Assembly: GCA_020912385.1 (NCBI GenBank)
Contig: CP087208.1
Span: 2,852,001 to 2,916,000 of the forward strand
Length of the DNA stretch: 64,000 bases
Reading direction: 5' to 3'
Source of the DNA: Neofusicoccum parvum
Lineage: Eukaryota; Ascomycota; Dothideomycetes; Botryosphaeriales; Botryosphaeriaceae
Each line of letters starts with the position of its first letter. The stretch's first letter is position 1. A program made the translations under genes and the position numbers. Below the pieces are notes generated by a model, which was not told the origin of the DNA, made no database searches, and saw nothing but the letters and a program-made list of their open reading frames with translations. Positions 1 through 12,320 of this stretch are shown here, piece after piece.

Positions 1-3000
1 GTGCTGTCGTGCTCTTCTTTCATGACAACATCCCTAAAGCAATGACGCGTGGATGAAGAGATCTGCATGTTGGCTAAGATCCTTGTAATGGAGGTTTCAA
101 GGCTGAGAATCACAGCGCACCACGTAAGCACTGTGCATGGACGCTAGGGAAGAGATTTACCAGCACGCATTCACATGTGCAAACGACGAAAAGGCGTGTT
201 GATTACTCTTCAACGCGAAAGTCAGGCAACAATGGCTGCATGAAGACGAAGAGAGAAGCAGGTGTGGGGACGAGGTGAAGTGAAAATAGACACTGCGCTA
301 GCGAGGATGACGCATGGGCGGTCGATGATTGGGTGGGAATAAGGGCGGCGAGGCTAAGTGCAGACGGCGCCGGCTGAGAGCCGAGCTCAGGACTCGGTTC
401 CGGCGGGGTGCAGGCTGAGGAGGGCCGACCGGGAACGACTCCGATTCCGATCCACGGGGCACGGCGGGCAGGCCTTGAGACGGATCGCCGGCGGGCCAGA
501 ACGGGCGACGGAGGGGGCTCCTCGTTGTGCTGTTTCGAAGTTGCATGAACGCGATCTACGCCGGGGGTCCGAGTGGCTTTCCCGTCGTCTGGCGCAGTGG
601 GCACCTGCCTCACTGGCAGCTCATCACAGTTACACAAGACGTAAGCGAACCGGTCTGACTGCTGCTGCCCCCAACAGCACACGAGCAGAGCCGCACCGGT
701 CAAATTTACTGCTGCCTGTCCGCCGCGCGCCCTGTCCGCCCGCGGTATTTGACCTCCCGCCTGCCCGGCCTGCGCCGTGATATTGACGCCTTCCCGCTCC
801 CCTCTCGCGACGGCGGCCGGCCGCCTGCCCCCTCGGCTCGAGCAGGCGGGCCTCAGACGCCCGGTCGGGCTGTTTCAGCTACCACGACTCCGGCGGATCT
901 GATGATCTTGGCTGCTTCCAGCGCGACTCTGACTCCCCGGGGCCCGCCACAGCTCAGAGACGGGGAACCGCCGGCTCCGCACCGTCGAGCCTCTGCCGCA
1001 GCGGCGACGCCAGGCAGCGACGGCCGTCCGAGCCTCCGTCGCGACCACGATGCCGCCTCGACCGGGCAGAACGCCGGGCTCGTGGGCGGCGGCAGGCTCC
1101 CGTCCGGCCGGGACGAACGGCGCATGCCGGCGGGCTGGGCCGTCGCATGTGGTAAAGTGTCACCACCATCTCGTTTCTTTTTCCAGACGGCGGAGCTAAC
1201 AATAGCCACAGCCGGCGCGGGATCTTCGGCGCTGCAACTTTCCTCCAGTGAGCGCCGCCACGCCCGACACCGCAAGTCCGCCGCTGACCGCAACTGCCGC
1301 GCAATCTGGCCCGCCAGCCGCGCTCGCGAGCAGCTGGCCGCGGCGGATGGAGTCGGATAGCGTACACCGCAAGATGAGGACATGTGGTGGTGGGGTCCGG
1401 ATGGGTGTCGTGAAGTCTGATCTCCGCAGCAATCTCGCAACGGCCGCGGCGCTTAGCGAGAAGCGGACTCCGCGTGACCGTTTCTGGCGGGATCCGGCCG
1501 GGCGGCGTGCGTCGCTGGTGAGGGCGCAGCACTTCATAAGCCGTGGGCCGCCCGTGGCGGGCCATCTCGCGAAAGAGACGGGTTGCGGTTACTGCCTGGG
1601 CCGCAGGCGAGCGAGCACACCCAACACCGACGGCCCATCCACGCCACGCATCCGGCTCCCGGCGCCGCACGGCAGCGGCGCGGCGGCGACGAGCTGCTCC
1701 TCCGCGGCACCACCCCACGCCGCTGGCGGGCTTGTCATCTGGTCATGGGGATCGCCAGGTTTTGCGGCCCGACCCTCGCGGCGCCACACTCGACGGCGTT
1801 CGAGAACTTCGGTCATCTGCCACGGCCAGAGTTAGCACTGAGCGAAAGAGTGGGAACCTGACTCGCCGCTGCGTTGAGGCTGTGGTGGTGCAGACTTAAA
1901 GGCAAGTGTTCCGCCATCGCCCAGCGGCCTTCCCGCCCGCCATGCCCGCCCGCACGAGCTGACCGCCGCCAGTCCAGACACGCACGCCTCCGACCACGCC
2001 AGCCCGCCGCTCGCGAACCAGCGCCGGCCCCCGACGCCCGCCTGGGCGGGGTCCCCGACGCCCGCCAGGCTCGCAGGCCCGTTTCGGCAGTCGACGCGCC
2101 GCGGGAGCCGCACACGTGGACGCGCGTTCCGCCTGCCCACCCGCAGCGCTCGCCGACGCGCCGGCGCAGACGACATCATCGATGACCGCATCCCCTTGGA
2201 CGACGCGCCGCCGTGCAACCGCGGCCCCGACGTGTGCGGCTGACGTTGGAGGCTCAAGTCCCAGCGCCGGGCGGCTGGCTTCGCCACATCACACATGCAT
2301 GCAGGGTGCGCAGGGACGCGGCCGGGGCCCAGGCTGGCGATGCTTAAAAGGAGATTACGTCGGCAAGCGCGCTCCAGCGCTCAACTCCAACTCCCAGGCC
2401 ATCGTCCGTGTGCGGTCGTCTGACCGGGTGCATCCGAGGGCCGCTTGGCAGGTGGGCAGCGACGTTGCCGACCCTACGACGTACGACGCACGCCAGGAGG
2501 ATTTGCGACGCGGGCGCCGGCTCAGCCCTGCGTTGTCGTGCAGCAATGGGATCTGTCACACTCGCCTCATCGCCGTCTGCAGCAGCGCTGGCGTCTCCTG
2601 GTTTCAGCGCGCCGGCGGCCGCCCGGCGAGGTTGGCGGCTCGCGCGCGTGCCGCCCCGTATGGCGAGCGGCCCGGGCCGCAGGTTTTGGTGAAGCTACTG
2701 ATGCGTTGGCCACCAGGTAGCAGCGAGGCGCAGCTGAGCACCTGCCACGGAGGGGAGCACTAGCCAGCTCACGGCCTCCGCGCAGACTTTTCAGCAGCCC
2801 TGCAACGCTGCCAGCAGAGCACTCGCAGCGCGCAGGGACCGGGGCGGCTGCGAAAGCGGCCTAGGGGCTGCTGGGGGCCGCGCAGGAGGGGCCGCTGTCA
2901 GTCATGTGCGAGAACGTGTGGCCCGCGCGCGCCCATCCCAGCACCACCCCGCAACACCACAGCCTGCGCCGGCGGCGACTGCGGCCGCCGGTCAGACGCC

Positions 3001-6000
3001 GCGCGCCGGTGTGTCGCAGCGTGCTGGCGGCCGCCGCGACGCGACGATGCCATCGCGCCCACCGCCGTCCGCCGGCGCGCAGCCCTTCCCGCTGCGCATC
3101 ACAGCATGGCGCTTGCTGCCGCCGGCCATGACTCGGCGGCTCGTTGGGGATCATGGGTCCATTGGCAACCGGGCGCCGTCGGCGCAGATCCACGGTGAAA
3201 ATATCAACTGCGAGCTCCACCATCGCCATACCGACTTTTCCTCGTGGCCCGTACGCCTGCACATCAGCCCGCCTTCTTTATTGTCGCCGCATTCGCCTCC
3301 CGGAACATCTCGACATCGACATCCGCCTTCCGTGCTCAGCATCCCGTTCTGCGTTTCTGCTTGCTTTCCTACGGTCCTTTCTGCTGTTCTGCCGTTCCTT
3401 CACCGCCCTTTTGATACCAGCCGTACGTCCGCCACGCCCCCTCCCGCCGCCGCCCGTGCTGACTAAGTCTAGACAATGAGCTCCAGCCGCGCCAGGAATC
3501 CGGCCGTTGCGACCATGGCCGACATGGGCCGCGGCGGCTACGACACGACGGGCACGCCCAAGCCGCCGCGCAACCACGCTCCGCGATAGCCGAGCCTCCG
3601 CCCCTGGCCCGTCGACTGCATCAGAATCGCCGGCGGAGGACGACGGATGCGCTCGAGCGAGCATCCCGCGACGACTGCATGACGATTCCACGACCGGGAA
3701 GCACAGCGACGCCGACTTTTGCCCCCCAGTCCGCCTCGGCTTCCCGCCCTCTCCACGAACGACACACGACACACGACTCCTCACGACTCCGCATCACCTG
3801 ATCCTCGACCTCCTCGACCTCTCCATCTCCGGGAGCCCTCCTCGACTCCTCCGGCTCGACGTGGCGAGCCGTTTCTGCTTCTACCTGCCTGTGTTTCACG
3901 TAAGACCTGTACTGCGGAGGGACGATATGTAATGAGCGCACGAGTTACGGCGGCATGCGTCTGTATTTTCCTTTGTTTCATTGGCTGGACGGGACGGCGG
4001 GGGAAGACTCTCGCTGCAAAGATGGTCGCTGGTGTTTCTGCGTTTCTGCTTTTTCTGCTCATCTGGGTTGGCTTGCATTGTTTTGCGATTGGCTTGCATC
4101 TGGTTTCTGCATCTGTTCAGCGTTGGCTTTGCATCTTGTTTCCTGTCGAGCGTTCTGTTTCCCTGTTCCACTGCATCTGTTTGGTTTGGCATTGAGCGTT
4201 TGTTTTCTGTTGGTCGCATACAAGAGACAGGAGTCACTGGCGTAGTTGATAGTTGCTTGGTCCTCGCTTTGCACAGCACAGCCGGAGTTCCACGGCCCAA
4301 TTCATCCTTCAGCACGGGGATACCCAAAAGCGCACACAGCACCCTTCTCGCATCGCATCATGGTCAGGAGTGCGTGTCTGCAATATCGTCACACCACGGA
4401 CGTGCCACCGGGCACCACGCCGCAATGTCGCGTCTCCACGATCAGACGTCAAAGGCAAAATTGCTCGCATTCTGGCAGCCCACTTCCAACTCCCGCGGCG
4501 CTGGTTCACCACCGGTCAAGCACCGTGGCCTCGGGGCGAGCTCGAGCGCCCGTCTGGTGCCGCAATAAGCGAACAAACAAAAGAGTGAAGCGAAGGATCG
4601 CCTGCAGCACGTACAGCACGCCCACTCGCAGTCGCGCAGAGGCCAGCCAGGGTCCCGCAACGGTGGGGGCAGCATTCCGGGTCCTCTCAGCTCATGACGC
4701 AGCCAGCGGGCGAGTCGCGGGCAGAGGGGGTGGTCCTCCCACGCGACCTGGGACGGCGGCACGGAACGATGCGCGGGAAAGTCAAAAAGCAACGGCGAAA
4801 AAGCAAAATGTGATATGAGCATGGGGTTCCCGGGACGGGTATCTGTCGTCGGAAAGCCAGCCAGCATGCAGAAACGGAAATTGGGCGTGCGGGCGCCGGG
4901 GCCAATGGCGTGCAGCCGTCCAGCTTAAACTCGAGTCCCCTACACTGAGCAACCCGGGACGTACATGCGTAGCAGAACGCCTCTTTTCCGCCTGCCTGTC
5001 GAGCAGGAGTCGAAATTCCCCGGCGCCTAAACCGACGTGCGCTCTACTGCTCCACCCGGCGCCGGAGATTACTCCCTGCCTCCTGCTCACCCGCTCCGCT
5101 CCTCCATCCAGCAGCGCAAGGCGCTCGCCCTCTCTCTTTCTCTCTCCACCCGGCCCCGTCTGCAGGACCGCAGCGCCTCTACACCAATCGGCCCTTCTGG
5201 CTGCATATCTCTCCGTCCTGCACCCACTCTCCCCCCCTGCGACCCTGCCTGCGTTCTCCAGCAAGCGTCCGCCCGTCGGATAGCCATGCATTGCAGCACG
5301 CACGCCCTAAACCCCCCGCGACCCTAGCCCCCCCCAGCCCGCCAGCGAATGGCAGAAACCGGCTCCGCGCCCCCACCACCACCACCGTCGCCCCCGGCCG
5401 TGCTGCTCGCTGCACCCGTCGCCGTGCGGTACGAGGAGGGACGGACAGAGCGCGCGCCCGCGCGCAACACGCTACCTGACTAGCCGCCACACACGCGCGC
5501 CCGCGCGCGGACGCCATGGTGCCCGCTCGCCCCGGCTGTTTATCGTGCGGCGGACGAGGCGTCGATAAGGGCGAGGGATCCGAGCGCGGCCGCCCTCGCT
5601 CCCGGCCGAGAGGAGGAGGAGGAGGAGCAGTGGCGGCCAGCCAGCCGGCCGGTCGCGGTGTTCTGGCGCGCTTTCTGGAAGCGCGACACGTGGAGGGCTG
5701 CCCTGCGCGCACGCGGACGCGAGGCTTTCTGTCTTTTTTTCTGCTCGTTCGCGGTTGGCGGGCGCGGTGGGAGGTGCATGCATGCATGCTGCGAGTGCGA
5801 TGGTCGGCCTCGTGGCCGCGTGGTCGAGGGGATCGTGGGCGCCGAGGGCTTGCAGGCAGGATCCCTCATGCAGCGTGACGGCTTGACCGGTCGCCAGCCT
5901 GCCCGCTGCATGCAGGCCCCTCAACACCACACGTTTCTGCTCGAGAGTGTTGCACGACAGGCTGCGCGTGAGATGGAGGGGGAAAAATTCTACGCGGGAG

Positions 6001-6336
6001 CCGATCGTGCGCTAGGTGGCGCTCACCGCATTGTGCGTGCGTACGGGGCGGAGGATTGGTGACGTAGCTCTTGGGCTGGCGCGCTGCGATGCGCGACGAG
6101 GTTTGTGGTGGTGGTGAGCTGTGAGTCACGGTGTTTTGGGGATTTTTTTTTTTCTCTGGAGCGCTGCCAAGAGAGCGTGGATGATCTTCGAGCGGGACGA
6201 GTGACGTCGTCCAGTGCTTGTCGCGCGTTTTGGAGTCTTTGTTGTTTCGGGTCGGGGCGATCTGCTGTGTTTGAGCGATCGTCTCCTTGTTTCAGAACGT
6301 GTTGTTCTTCTTGACGTGGCGTCGGAGCAGCTCGGG
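1..6336. other. GC-rich stretch without a supported gene
   Basis: Long open frames occur in all six frames here, often overlapping on opposite strands, as expected where high GC makes stop codons rare. None has a consistent third-position bias, a recognisable domain, or convincing splice sites joining it to a neighbour. Small local features are a CpG-rich alternating purine-pyrimidine tract near 5490-5515, a TGCATGCATGCATG run near 5777, and repeated TTGGCTTGCAT words between 4060 and 4180. I cannot exclude a spliced gene with short exons or a non-coding transcript. Confidence 0.5.
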
Positions 6337-7176
6337 ATGAGGTGTCGCATCGTGAAGATTTTTGAAGTCATCGGGTCTGAAGAGTCGAATGGATGGAGGG
6401 TGAAGAGTTTTCAGCGGACGAGTCTTCAGTGTTGCCGGCTCTTCTTCCTGCCCAATTGTCACGTCGAGACTTCTCGATCGCCATCTCCACTCGCTCGCGG
6501 AGTGGCAGACGATGACGGCGCAACAGGCCTGGCAGTCAATGGCTGCTTCATCCCACCGTCTGCCGCCGTCGAGACTGAAACTCTCACTTCCTCCAGCACT
6601 CCACGCGGACTTCCCACCACCGGAGCGGCACACGATGGCCACCACCACCGCCACCACCACGCCGCCTCCGCAACAGCCGCGACGTCCATTCAAGAGCCGA
6701 AACTAAGCAAGCATCCCCTTGCCTCCCCCTTCCCCTCCCTCTCCGCCCATCCCCAGCCTCGCCCCTCCTCCCCAAACCCAGCCTTCCCGTCCTTCCATCC
6801 ATCTTCCAGAACACCCACCCCCCACGAGTCAACCCCCAGCCGAACCTCCAACGTGGCCAACCGGCAAGGAACCCCCGGCCAAGGCCAGCGGCCGCGTAGC
6901 GCCGGCCGCGAGCGCGCGCAGCAGCACCACACCACACTGCGCTGCAACGCGGGCGGGCCGCCCCACAAGCGCGTGCATGCAGGCCTGCTCACCGCCATGC
7001 CGTCCCAACGCAATCCCGCCCCCCCGGTCGTTCGCGGCCGCCCCGCCATGCCCCGAAACGGGAGGGCGCCGGCCCCAAGGAACATTCCGGAAGGCCTGAG
7101 CCGTCCTTCGAGAAGGCCGCGCAGGCGCTTCCAGAAGGCCGCGTGCGTGGCGCGTGCCCTGCCCCCCGTCGTGTGA
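6337..7176 (+). CDS. possible proline/histidine-rich hypothetical protein
   Basis: An open frame with an ATG at 6337 could encode about 279 residues. Its distal half (about 6700-7176) has a strongly GC-biased third codon position, which favours it over competing frames. The predicted protein is low complexity: a His run (DGHHHRHHH), then Ser/Pro/Thr-rich sequence, then an Arg-rich C-terminus (RPSRRPRRRFQ). No family is recognised. The proximal part has weaker codon bias, so the true start may be further in, for example at 6512 or 6635 in other frames, or an upstream intron may exist. An opposite-strand frame over 6829-7617 is an alternative. Confidence 0.3.
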   Translation: MRCRIVKIFEVIGSEESNGWRVKSFQRTSLQCCRLFFLPNCHVETSRSPSPLARGVADDDGATGLAVNGCFIPPSAAVETETLTSSSTPRGLPTTGAAHDGHHHRHHHAASATAATSIQEPKLSKHPLASPFPSLSAHPQPRPSSPNPAFPSFHPSSRTPTPHESTPSRTSNVANRQGTPGQGQRPRSAGRERAQQHHTTLRCNAGGPPHKRVHAGLLTAMPSQRNPAPPVVRGRPAMPRNGRAPAPRNIPEGLSRPSRRPRRRFQKAACVARALPPVV

Positions 7177-8378
7177 GCACTGACCGGTCGGGCAGGGGGC
7201 CCGGCCGGGTGTGGCCGAGGACGGGTTAGCGCGTGAGGCGCGCGAGGGTGCGGCGCGGGTGAGACAGTGAGGCGGGTGGGTGGTGCGGGTGTCGTGGCGG
7301 TGTGGGAGGTGTGGGTATTCTTGGATTATCGTGAGGCGCGGGCGTGGTGTTGTTCGAGGTGGACGGCTGGGGTTCGGCGGGGCCGGGGTTGGTGTCGAGA
7401 CGGGGCGCGATGGCTCTGCGGGACGGCTCGAGTGCGCGGTGCGGAGTCCTTGCGTTGGCGTCTTGTGAGGGTGTTGCTGGCTTGGGTTCGTACTTGTTGG
7501 CGTCCGCTGGAGGTCGTGTCTTGGCGATGTAGGGAAGTGTTTCCCGCGCCACGTCTTGCATGTCGTCTCTTTGGTCTCTCCCTTGCCTGTCTGCCTCAAT
7601 CCCATACACGAACACATTCATCGAATTCTCTTTTGCTTCATCTCTTCCAAGAAACACTATATTCTCGCCATTGTTACGATCTTCCCTTCATAGCAGCGAC
7701 ATCACAATGGAAGGCAACGTCCTGCTCGACCATGTCGCAAAATGGTTGGGAAAGCACTTCACGAGAGCAGGACGAACAGCCCGATAGCCAAGATAAGATA
7801 TTCCCTGAGAGTAATCTCTTCTCATTAAGCATCGTATTACTCTCCATTCCAATGCTTCATTCGTGTTATTTCCTATCGTTCGGTTTCAGAAAGGAGCACG
7901 CCTCGCACTTCATTCTCTCTCTGTGGAAAATGCCATATTGCATTGCTCCGATCTTCCCCGTGTCCATTTCTCAAATCAATCGTCGATATAAAAGATTAGC
8001 GGCCCCTGCTGTCACGCATGTGATGGAAGGCCAAGGCAAACGTCGGCAACCGCGAGGTACCCTTTCCGCCTCGTTGTCGCCGTGTTTCTACAGCTGCAGT
8101 ATGGTGAAATTTGGTTGCTTGTGCTTACGGCGGCAACTGATCCTATCGACGCCGTGATGGTGTAGCTGCATGGGTGCGCTCATGTTACGCTCAGTTCATG
8201 CATGAACACATTCACACCATCTGCTCGCTTAGGGTGTTCCCGGGGAACAGGTCGGGGACGGGTCTCGCCAGCGTCGTTCAGGTGAAGTGCGCCAAACCAT
8301 CCGCCGGTAGACTAGCCGCGCTCGCAATATCATCACCATCTCGTCCTCCGCAGCGCAGCTGTACACCGCGTAGCCGGC
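7177..8378. other. intergenic, nothing recognised
   Basis: A G-rich block (7200-7500) is followed by an AT-richer block. A 26-codon ORF starts at an ATG at 7708 behind a pyrimidine-rich leader, but it matches nothing I know and stops quickly. No RNA gene or repeat was found. Confidence 0.4.
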
Positions 8379-9515
8379 ATGTCACCGTCGCCGCCTTCTT
8401 CGATGGACGCGGACTCAGACAGCGAGCTCTCTACCATCCTTGTCGCAACACCGTCACCCGCGTCAGCTGCTCGAGCCGCCGCTGAGGAAGCAAGCCTACC
8501 ACCAACCAGCTCACCCATGTCGCGTTCGCAAGTACAGCAGGACAAGCAGACATACAACCAGCAGCTCCGCGAGCAATCGCTCCGCTGCCCGTCATCATCA
8601 CTCCGCACAGCCTTGGCCGACCAGACATCGTCGCGCCAACCTCCGTCGAACGGCATCTCAACGATCAAGGCGCCTTCAGCCCAGACTTCTTCAGCACAAC
8701 CTCACTCCAGCCAGAAGAGACCGGTCATTCTCGTGAGCGAGACTCCATCGCCACCAGCCAACCCATCTCGGAAGCTCTCCGGTGAACCACTCTCCAACGA
8801 CGACGACGCGTCGAGCTACGCGTCGAGCTACGCGCCAACACCACCTCCACGCGCCAGGAAGAGCCAAAGTGAGACCACCAAAGCAGCCAACCCCAAAGCG
8901 CAGCAAGAAGCGCCGCACGAAGTCCAGCAAGATGTCCAGCACGACACCCAACAACCAGCCCAACCAGCAGGCCACCAGCACGCCCGCCACCACCCCTCCA
9001 GCCGCCTCACCCCACCCCTCGACCCTCCGCGCCTGGAGCAGCGGCGGCGCGCCCACGGCCTCCGACACCGCGTAAGCCGTGCCCTCCCTTCCCTCCCGCC
9101 CCCGCAGCACCCGAGCACCGCTAACGCCCGCAGCGCCCTGGCCCTCCTCGACGCCGCCGCCACGCCGCTCACCACCTTCCTCCACCGCTACCCGCGCCTC
9201 ACCGTCCACTTCCGGGCGGGCCACGCTGTCGCGCTCACGGCCGCCGACTGCCCGGCCACGGGGTTCGCGGCGGATGCGATGGCGGGCGAGATCGATGTGG
9301 CGCTCGGGCCGGAGCTGGAGTGGGCGCGGGTGGGGGGTGAGGGCGCGGGGGTGAGGGAGGGGGTGGTGAGGCGGGCGGTGAGGGAGGGGTGGGTTGTGGT
9401 TGTGGGGAGTGGGGGTGGGATGGAGGAGTGCGTGGTGAGGAGGGATGCGGAGGGGGGGATTGGGATTGAGTTGGGGGATGTGAGGGAGAATGGAGACGCG
9501 GAGGGCGAGGCGTAG
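8379..9515 (+). CDS. hypothetical protein, disordered N-terminus and conserved-looking C-terminal domain
   Basis: The ATG at 8379 opens an acidic, Ser/Pro-rich disordered region (MDADSDSELSTILVATPS...). Third-position GC bias shows that the reading frame changes twice. An intron at 9072-9133 (GTAAGC, CTAAC branch site, CAG; 62 nt) joins the frame ending TASDTA to the frame beginning ALALLDAAATPLTTFLHRYP. A second intron must lie further upstream, either 8782-8857 or 8733-8886; neither is decisive. The middle exon has a basic nuclear-localisation-like cluster (KRSKKRRTKSSK). The last exon (9134-9515) encodes about 127 residues that look globular. No family is recognised. An uninterrupted 378-codon frame also exists but would translate the intron. 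Confidence 0.6.
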   Translation: MSPSPPSSMDADSDSELSTILVATPSPASAARAAAEEASLPPTSSPMSRSQVQQDKQTYNQQLREQSLRCPSSSLRTALADQTSSRQPPSNGISTIKAPSAQTSSAQPHSSQKRPVILVSETPSPPANPSRKLSGEPLSNDDDASSYASSYAPTPPPRARKSQSETTKAANPKAQQEAPHEVQQDVQHDTQQPAQPAGHQHARHHPSSRLTPPLDPPRLEQRRRAHGLRHRVSRALPSLPPPQHPSTANARSALALLDAAATPLTTFLHRYPRLTVHFRAGHAVALTAADCPATGFAADAMAGEIDVALGPELEWARVGGEGAGVREGVVRRAVREGWVVVVGSGGGMEECVVRRDAEGGIGIELGDVRENGDAEGEA

Positions 9516-10542
9516 GGGGATGGGTGATACCGGGTGGGGAGGCTTGCTTGAGGTGTGCTGCAGGGGGATTTTCGGCCAGGAGCTTCGATGGAGGAGATGA
9601 CGGCTTGCTCTGGCACTGGGTTTACGGTTCAAAATTATGGGCAACAAGAGGGCCGTGGCGGCGTTCTTGTGGATGGATTCGTTCTACTCGATGCGTCAGG
9701 AGCTTGATGCTTGGGGTGACAAAAATACTACAAATTGCTGCTAAAATAGAACTACTTATCGTTTGGTCCCTTCCCCCACTATTTTGATGACATTGAGGTA
9801 ACTCGTGTGCGTATACTGGGTGTTTCTTGTGCCATTTCAAGCATTGCGATCCGCCAAGAGCGGAGGCATCATCAGAGCATCAAGAGTCAATGTGTATCTC
9901 CCACTGCAATCTTTGTAGCTGTCAATGGTTGAAAATTGTTGAAAGAATATCTGCAAGAGCTTGTGAATTGTTGGTTCTACCAGATGATGAAGAGATATCA
10001 TTGCGAGCCAGTGCGTCTCCCAGCTATGGTTCTCTTGTCCTGGCCTCCAGAAAATTGATGCTCATAGTAATGGCCTTTTAAACATCCGATGCGCTCGTTC
10101 TTATGGCTTTTTCTGCTCACTTTTTCAGGTGATTTAGTGAAACTCAACGATCCTGCCCAGCGTCTACGTCAACAATATGCCGTCCTCGATTGTAGGCTCG
10201 CGGTCATCCATCTTTCGCCTGAGCTCTTGCATGTTTCTGCTTTTCTGGGTGATGTCAGCCGAAGCTGCCGTCCACTGCGTTTCTCTGGCCTTCCCAGATT
10301 CTATCACAGAGTGTTCTAGAAGCCTTCACGCTTTCCCCAATGGCCACATGCGTCACGAATGGTGCCACAAGACCCCAAATGTGGTCACCGCGCCCCTTTC
10401 CGGCTTAGCTCCATCACCGGCACGGTCTTTGCCGTGGCAGAAACCCTTCACTACCCAGACAGATCGTCCCAGTGTCATTCACCAAGCGGTATCCAGGGCA
10501 ACAGCACCTCGCTTACCGGCAGCACCCTCCTCCGGCCCACAC
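9516..10542. other. intergenic region upstream of the U2-like gene
   Basis: No protein gene is supported. The last 200 bases lead into a TATA-like box and a snRNA gene, so the proximal part is probably its promoter. Confidence 0.4.
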
Positions 10543-10549
10543 ATATAAA
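10543..10549 (+). promoter_or_regulatory. TATA-like box of U2-like snRNA gene 1
   Basis: ATATAAA lies about 40 bases before the inferred RNA start. The box and the following CCTTCTGGACTCTTCTTCTTC-type segment are shared with the second U2-like gene near 48.5 kb, so the promoter was duplicated or conserved with the RNA. Confidence 0.55.
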
Positions 10550-10585
10550 CCCCCTCCACCCCACCTTCTGGACTCTTCTTCTTCA

Positions 10586-10769
10586 GCTCTCTTGCCATTT
10601 GGCTAAGATCAAGTTGAAGTAACTGTTCTTCTCAGTTTAGTCTCTGGGACGTGCCTACGGGTACTCTAGTGATTAAACCAGTTTTTGGAAACCGGTCGGC
10701 GGCCGCTGAACTCCGTTCATGTCGCTGGTCACAGTGTCGCCAGTATTGCACTGTCTCTGGCTGACGCAA
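10586..10769 (+). ncRNA. U2 snRNA-like gene, copy 1
   Basis: Hallmarks of the spliceosomal U2 snRNA appear in order. These are the 5' segment CTCTCTTGCCATTTGGCTAAG and ATCAAGT (stem I region), CTGTTCTTCTCAGTTTAG (start of stem IIa), a GTGCCTACGGGTAC hairpin, an Sm-type site AGTTTTTGGAA, and a terminal stem-loop CCAG-TATTGCACTG-TCTCTGG resembling U2 stem-loop IV, which binds U2B''/U2A'. The segment that should read GTAGTA, which pairs with the intron branch site, instead reads GAAGTA within TTGAAGTAAC and has one extra base. The ends are inferred. It could be a functional variant, a lineage-specific U2 or a decayed copy. A homologue lies at 48.6 kb, and similarity continues about 60 bases past the terminal stem-loop. 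Confidence 0.8.
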
Positions 10770-10829
10770 ATTTCATTGTCCTTTTTCGTCGTACTGCTAG
10801 CCATGAGCTGGCACATGAGGAAGAAGATG

Positions 10830-12320
10830 TTTGCAGCTTTGGGAGATAGCGCTGTTTGGTGATCGTGATAGTCCTTTCGTGTTCTTGGCCTGCACTGTCG
10901 ATGATCACCTTCTGACGTTCGGCGATGAAGGAATTGTCACGATGGTTCTCTTCGACATTGACTCAAAGCGACTGTGTCGGTAGAACGGGGAGCTTCGAAT
11001 GACCTGGAATCTTTTGGATGTTTGTTCTTGCTCATGATGCTGTAGGTGAACGAAAGCTTTGAGCCTGGCGGTGGCTTACCTCGAAGAAATACCGGCATCG
11101 TTCGGCTCAGCCTCAACACCAAAGAGCAGCATCTGGATGAATTCGAACCTGTATCCATGTATGCCGTTACAATCTCAACCTGGCTGTTTGATTACTCTCC
11201 CCAGGCTCCCGGTCGGCGAAAGGATGCGGCCATACAATGGGCGGAGCGCATCACTGAGGCAGCCACTGTCTTCTCTTACTGGTTATAGACTCTTTGATCT
11301 TTGCGATCTTTGGCGTCATGCAAGTAAACGGCCGATTAGGACATGAACGGCCGCCGTGGTCAATACCATGCGTGCTAAGCTCCGCATGACGCCGTCGCAC
11401 TCTGGCTTCCTGGCCAACGAACATTCCACGTCTCTATCCCCGCCGCAGATCTCGGCATCCCCAAGTTCGGCCATGTCGGGCTCATATTCAAGCCGGAGCA
11501 ATACTTCGACCAGTAATCACGCCACAACATGACTCTCTCCTGGCCCTCAATCTTCTTGTCTTCACTGCTGAATCCTTTCGAGTTGTCCTTGTCTGAGGAC
11601 ACACGGTACACAACCTTCCATAGAGTGGCGAGCCACATTCTTACAATGCACAAAGTACGGCCGTTGGTGTCTTCTTGCTGTCTCGTCCAACGCAATAGAA
11701 AAATGGGCAAGTAACGAGTCTTAACCAGCCAGCCCGCATTGTCTTTGTATTTCTGAGACCGCCAGGCTGATGGAATTACAGAAGCTGAGAAACATTGAGA
11801 CTCTAACTCTTAATACCTCGTCGCAAAATCCTGTGAAGGTGAAGGGTTTCGACGCTGTAAGCGGTTCCTCGTTCGGTGATACATAATACATCTGCTGGTA
11901 TTACTTCGAAGACGCTCCAAAAAGCGAAATGAGACCTACTATGACATCACGACGATCTGAAAAATAGCGGGGGTGACAATGAAAAACTGGTGCGTAGCTG
12001 TTTCATGTGATTGTTTGCACCTTCTACCAAATCCGTGTGTTAACGCCCCGGAGTGTACCGGTGATCACAACCGCGTGCTAGGTGGTGTCACGAGCGAGAA
12101 CGCAGTTGCTTCAGTCACAACTTCGCAGTAACAAAAGCCCGTTTGCCTGCGACACTGCGCACTAACACTAACCCTCCTTCATAACACACCTGTACACCGC
12201 AGCCAAACACACCTCCTCCGCCGGCAAAATCTGCTCTGTCCTATCGTCCACCCAACGCGCTGCAATACCGCGCCTTCGCCATCTCAGTTCCTTCGGTGCA
12301 TTGCACCAACAAAGCCAGCG
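10830..12320. other. intergenic with a possible coding relic at 11379-11516
   Basis: A 45-codon open segment at 11379-11516 (+) reads like real protein (for example LWLPGQRTFHVSIPAADLG, then KFGHVGLIFKPEQYFDQ and a stop) but has a stop just upstream and no start, so it looks like a fragment of a dead gene. Nothing else is supported in this interval. Confidence 0.25.

Noticed and set aside
749..1718. Overlapping ORFs of 195-254 codons on both strands
   Set aside because: All frames are equally open in this GC-rich DNA; no codon bias, domain or splice evidence singles one out.
8379..9515. Intronless 378-residue reading of this gene
   Set aside because: Third-position GC bias moves to another frame before 9072 and returns after 9133, exactly at consensus splice sites.
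10586..10769. U12 (minor spliceosome) snRNA
   Set aside because: The 5' segment TTGGCTAAGATCAAG and the TATTGCA terminal loop are those of U2, not U12.
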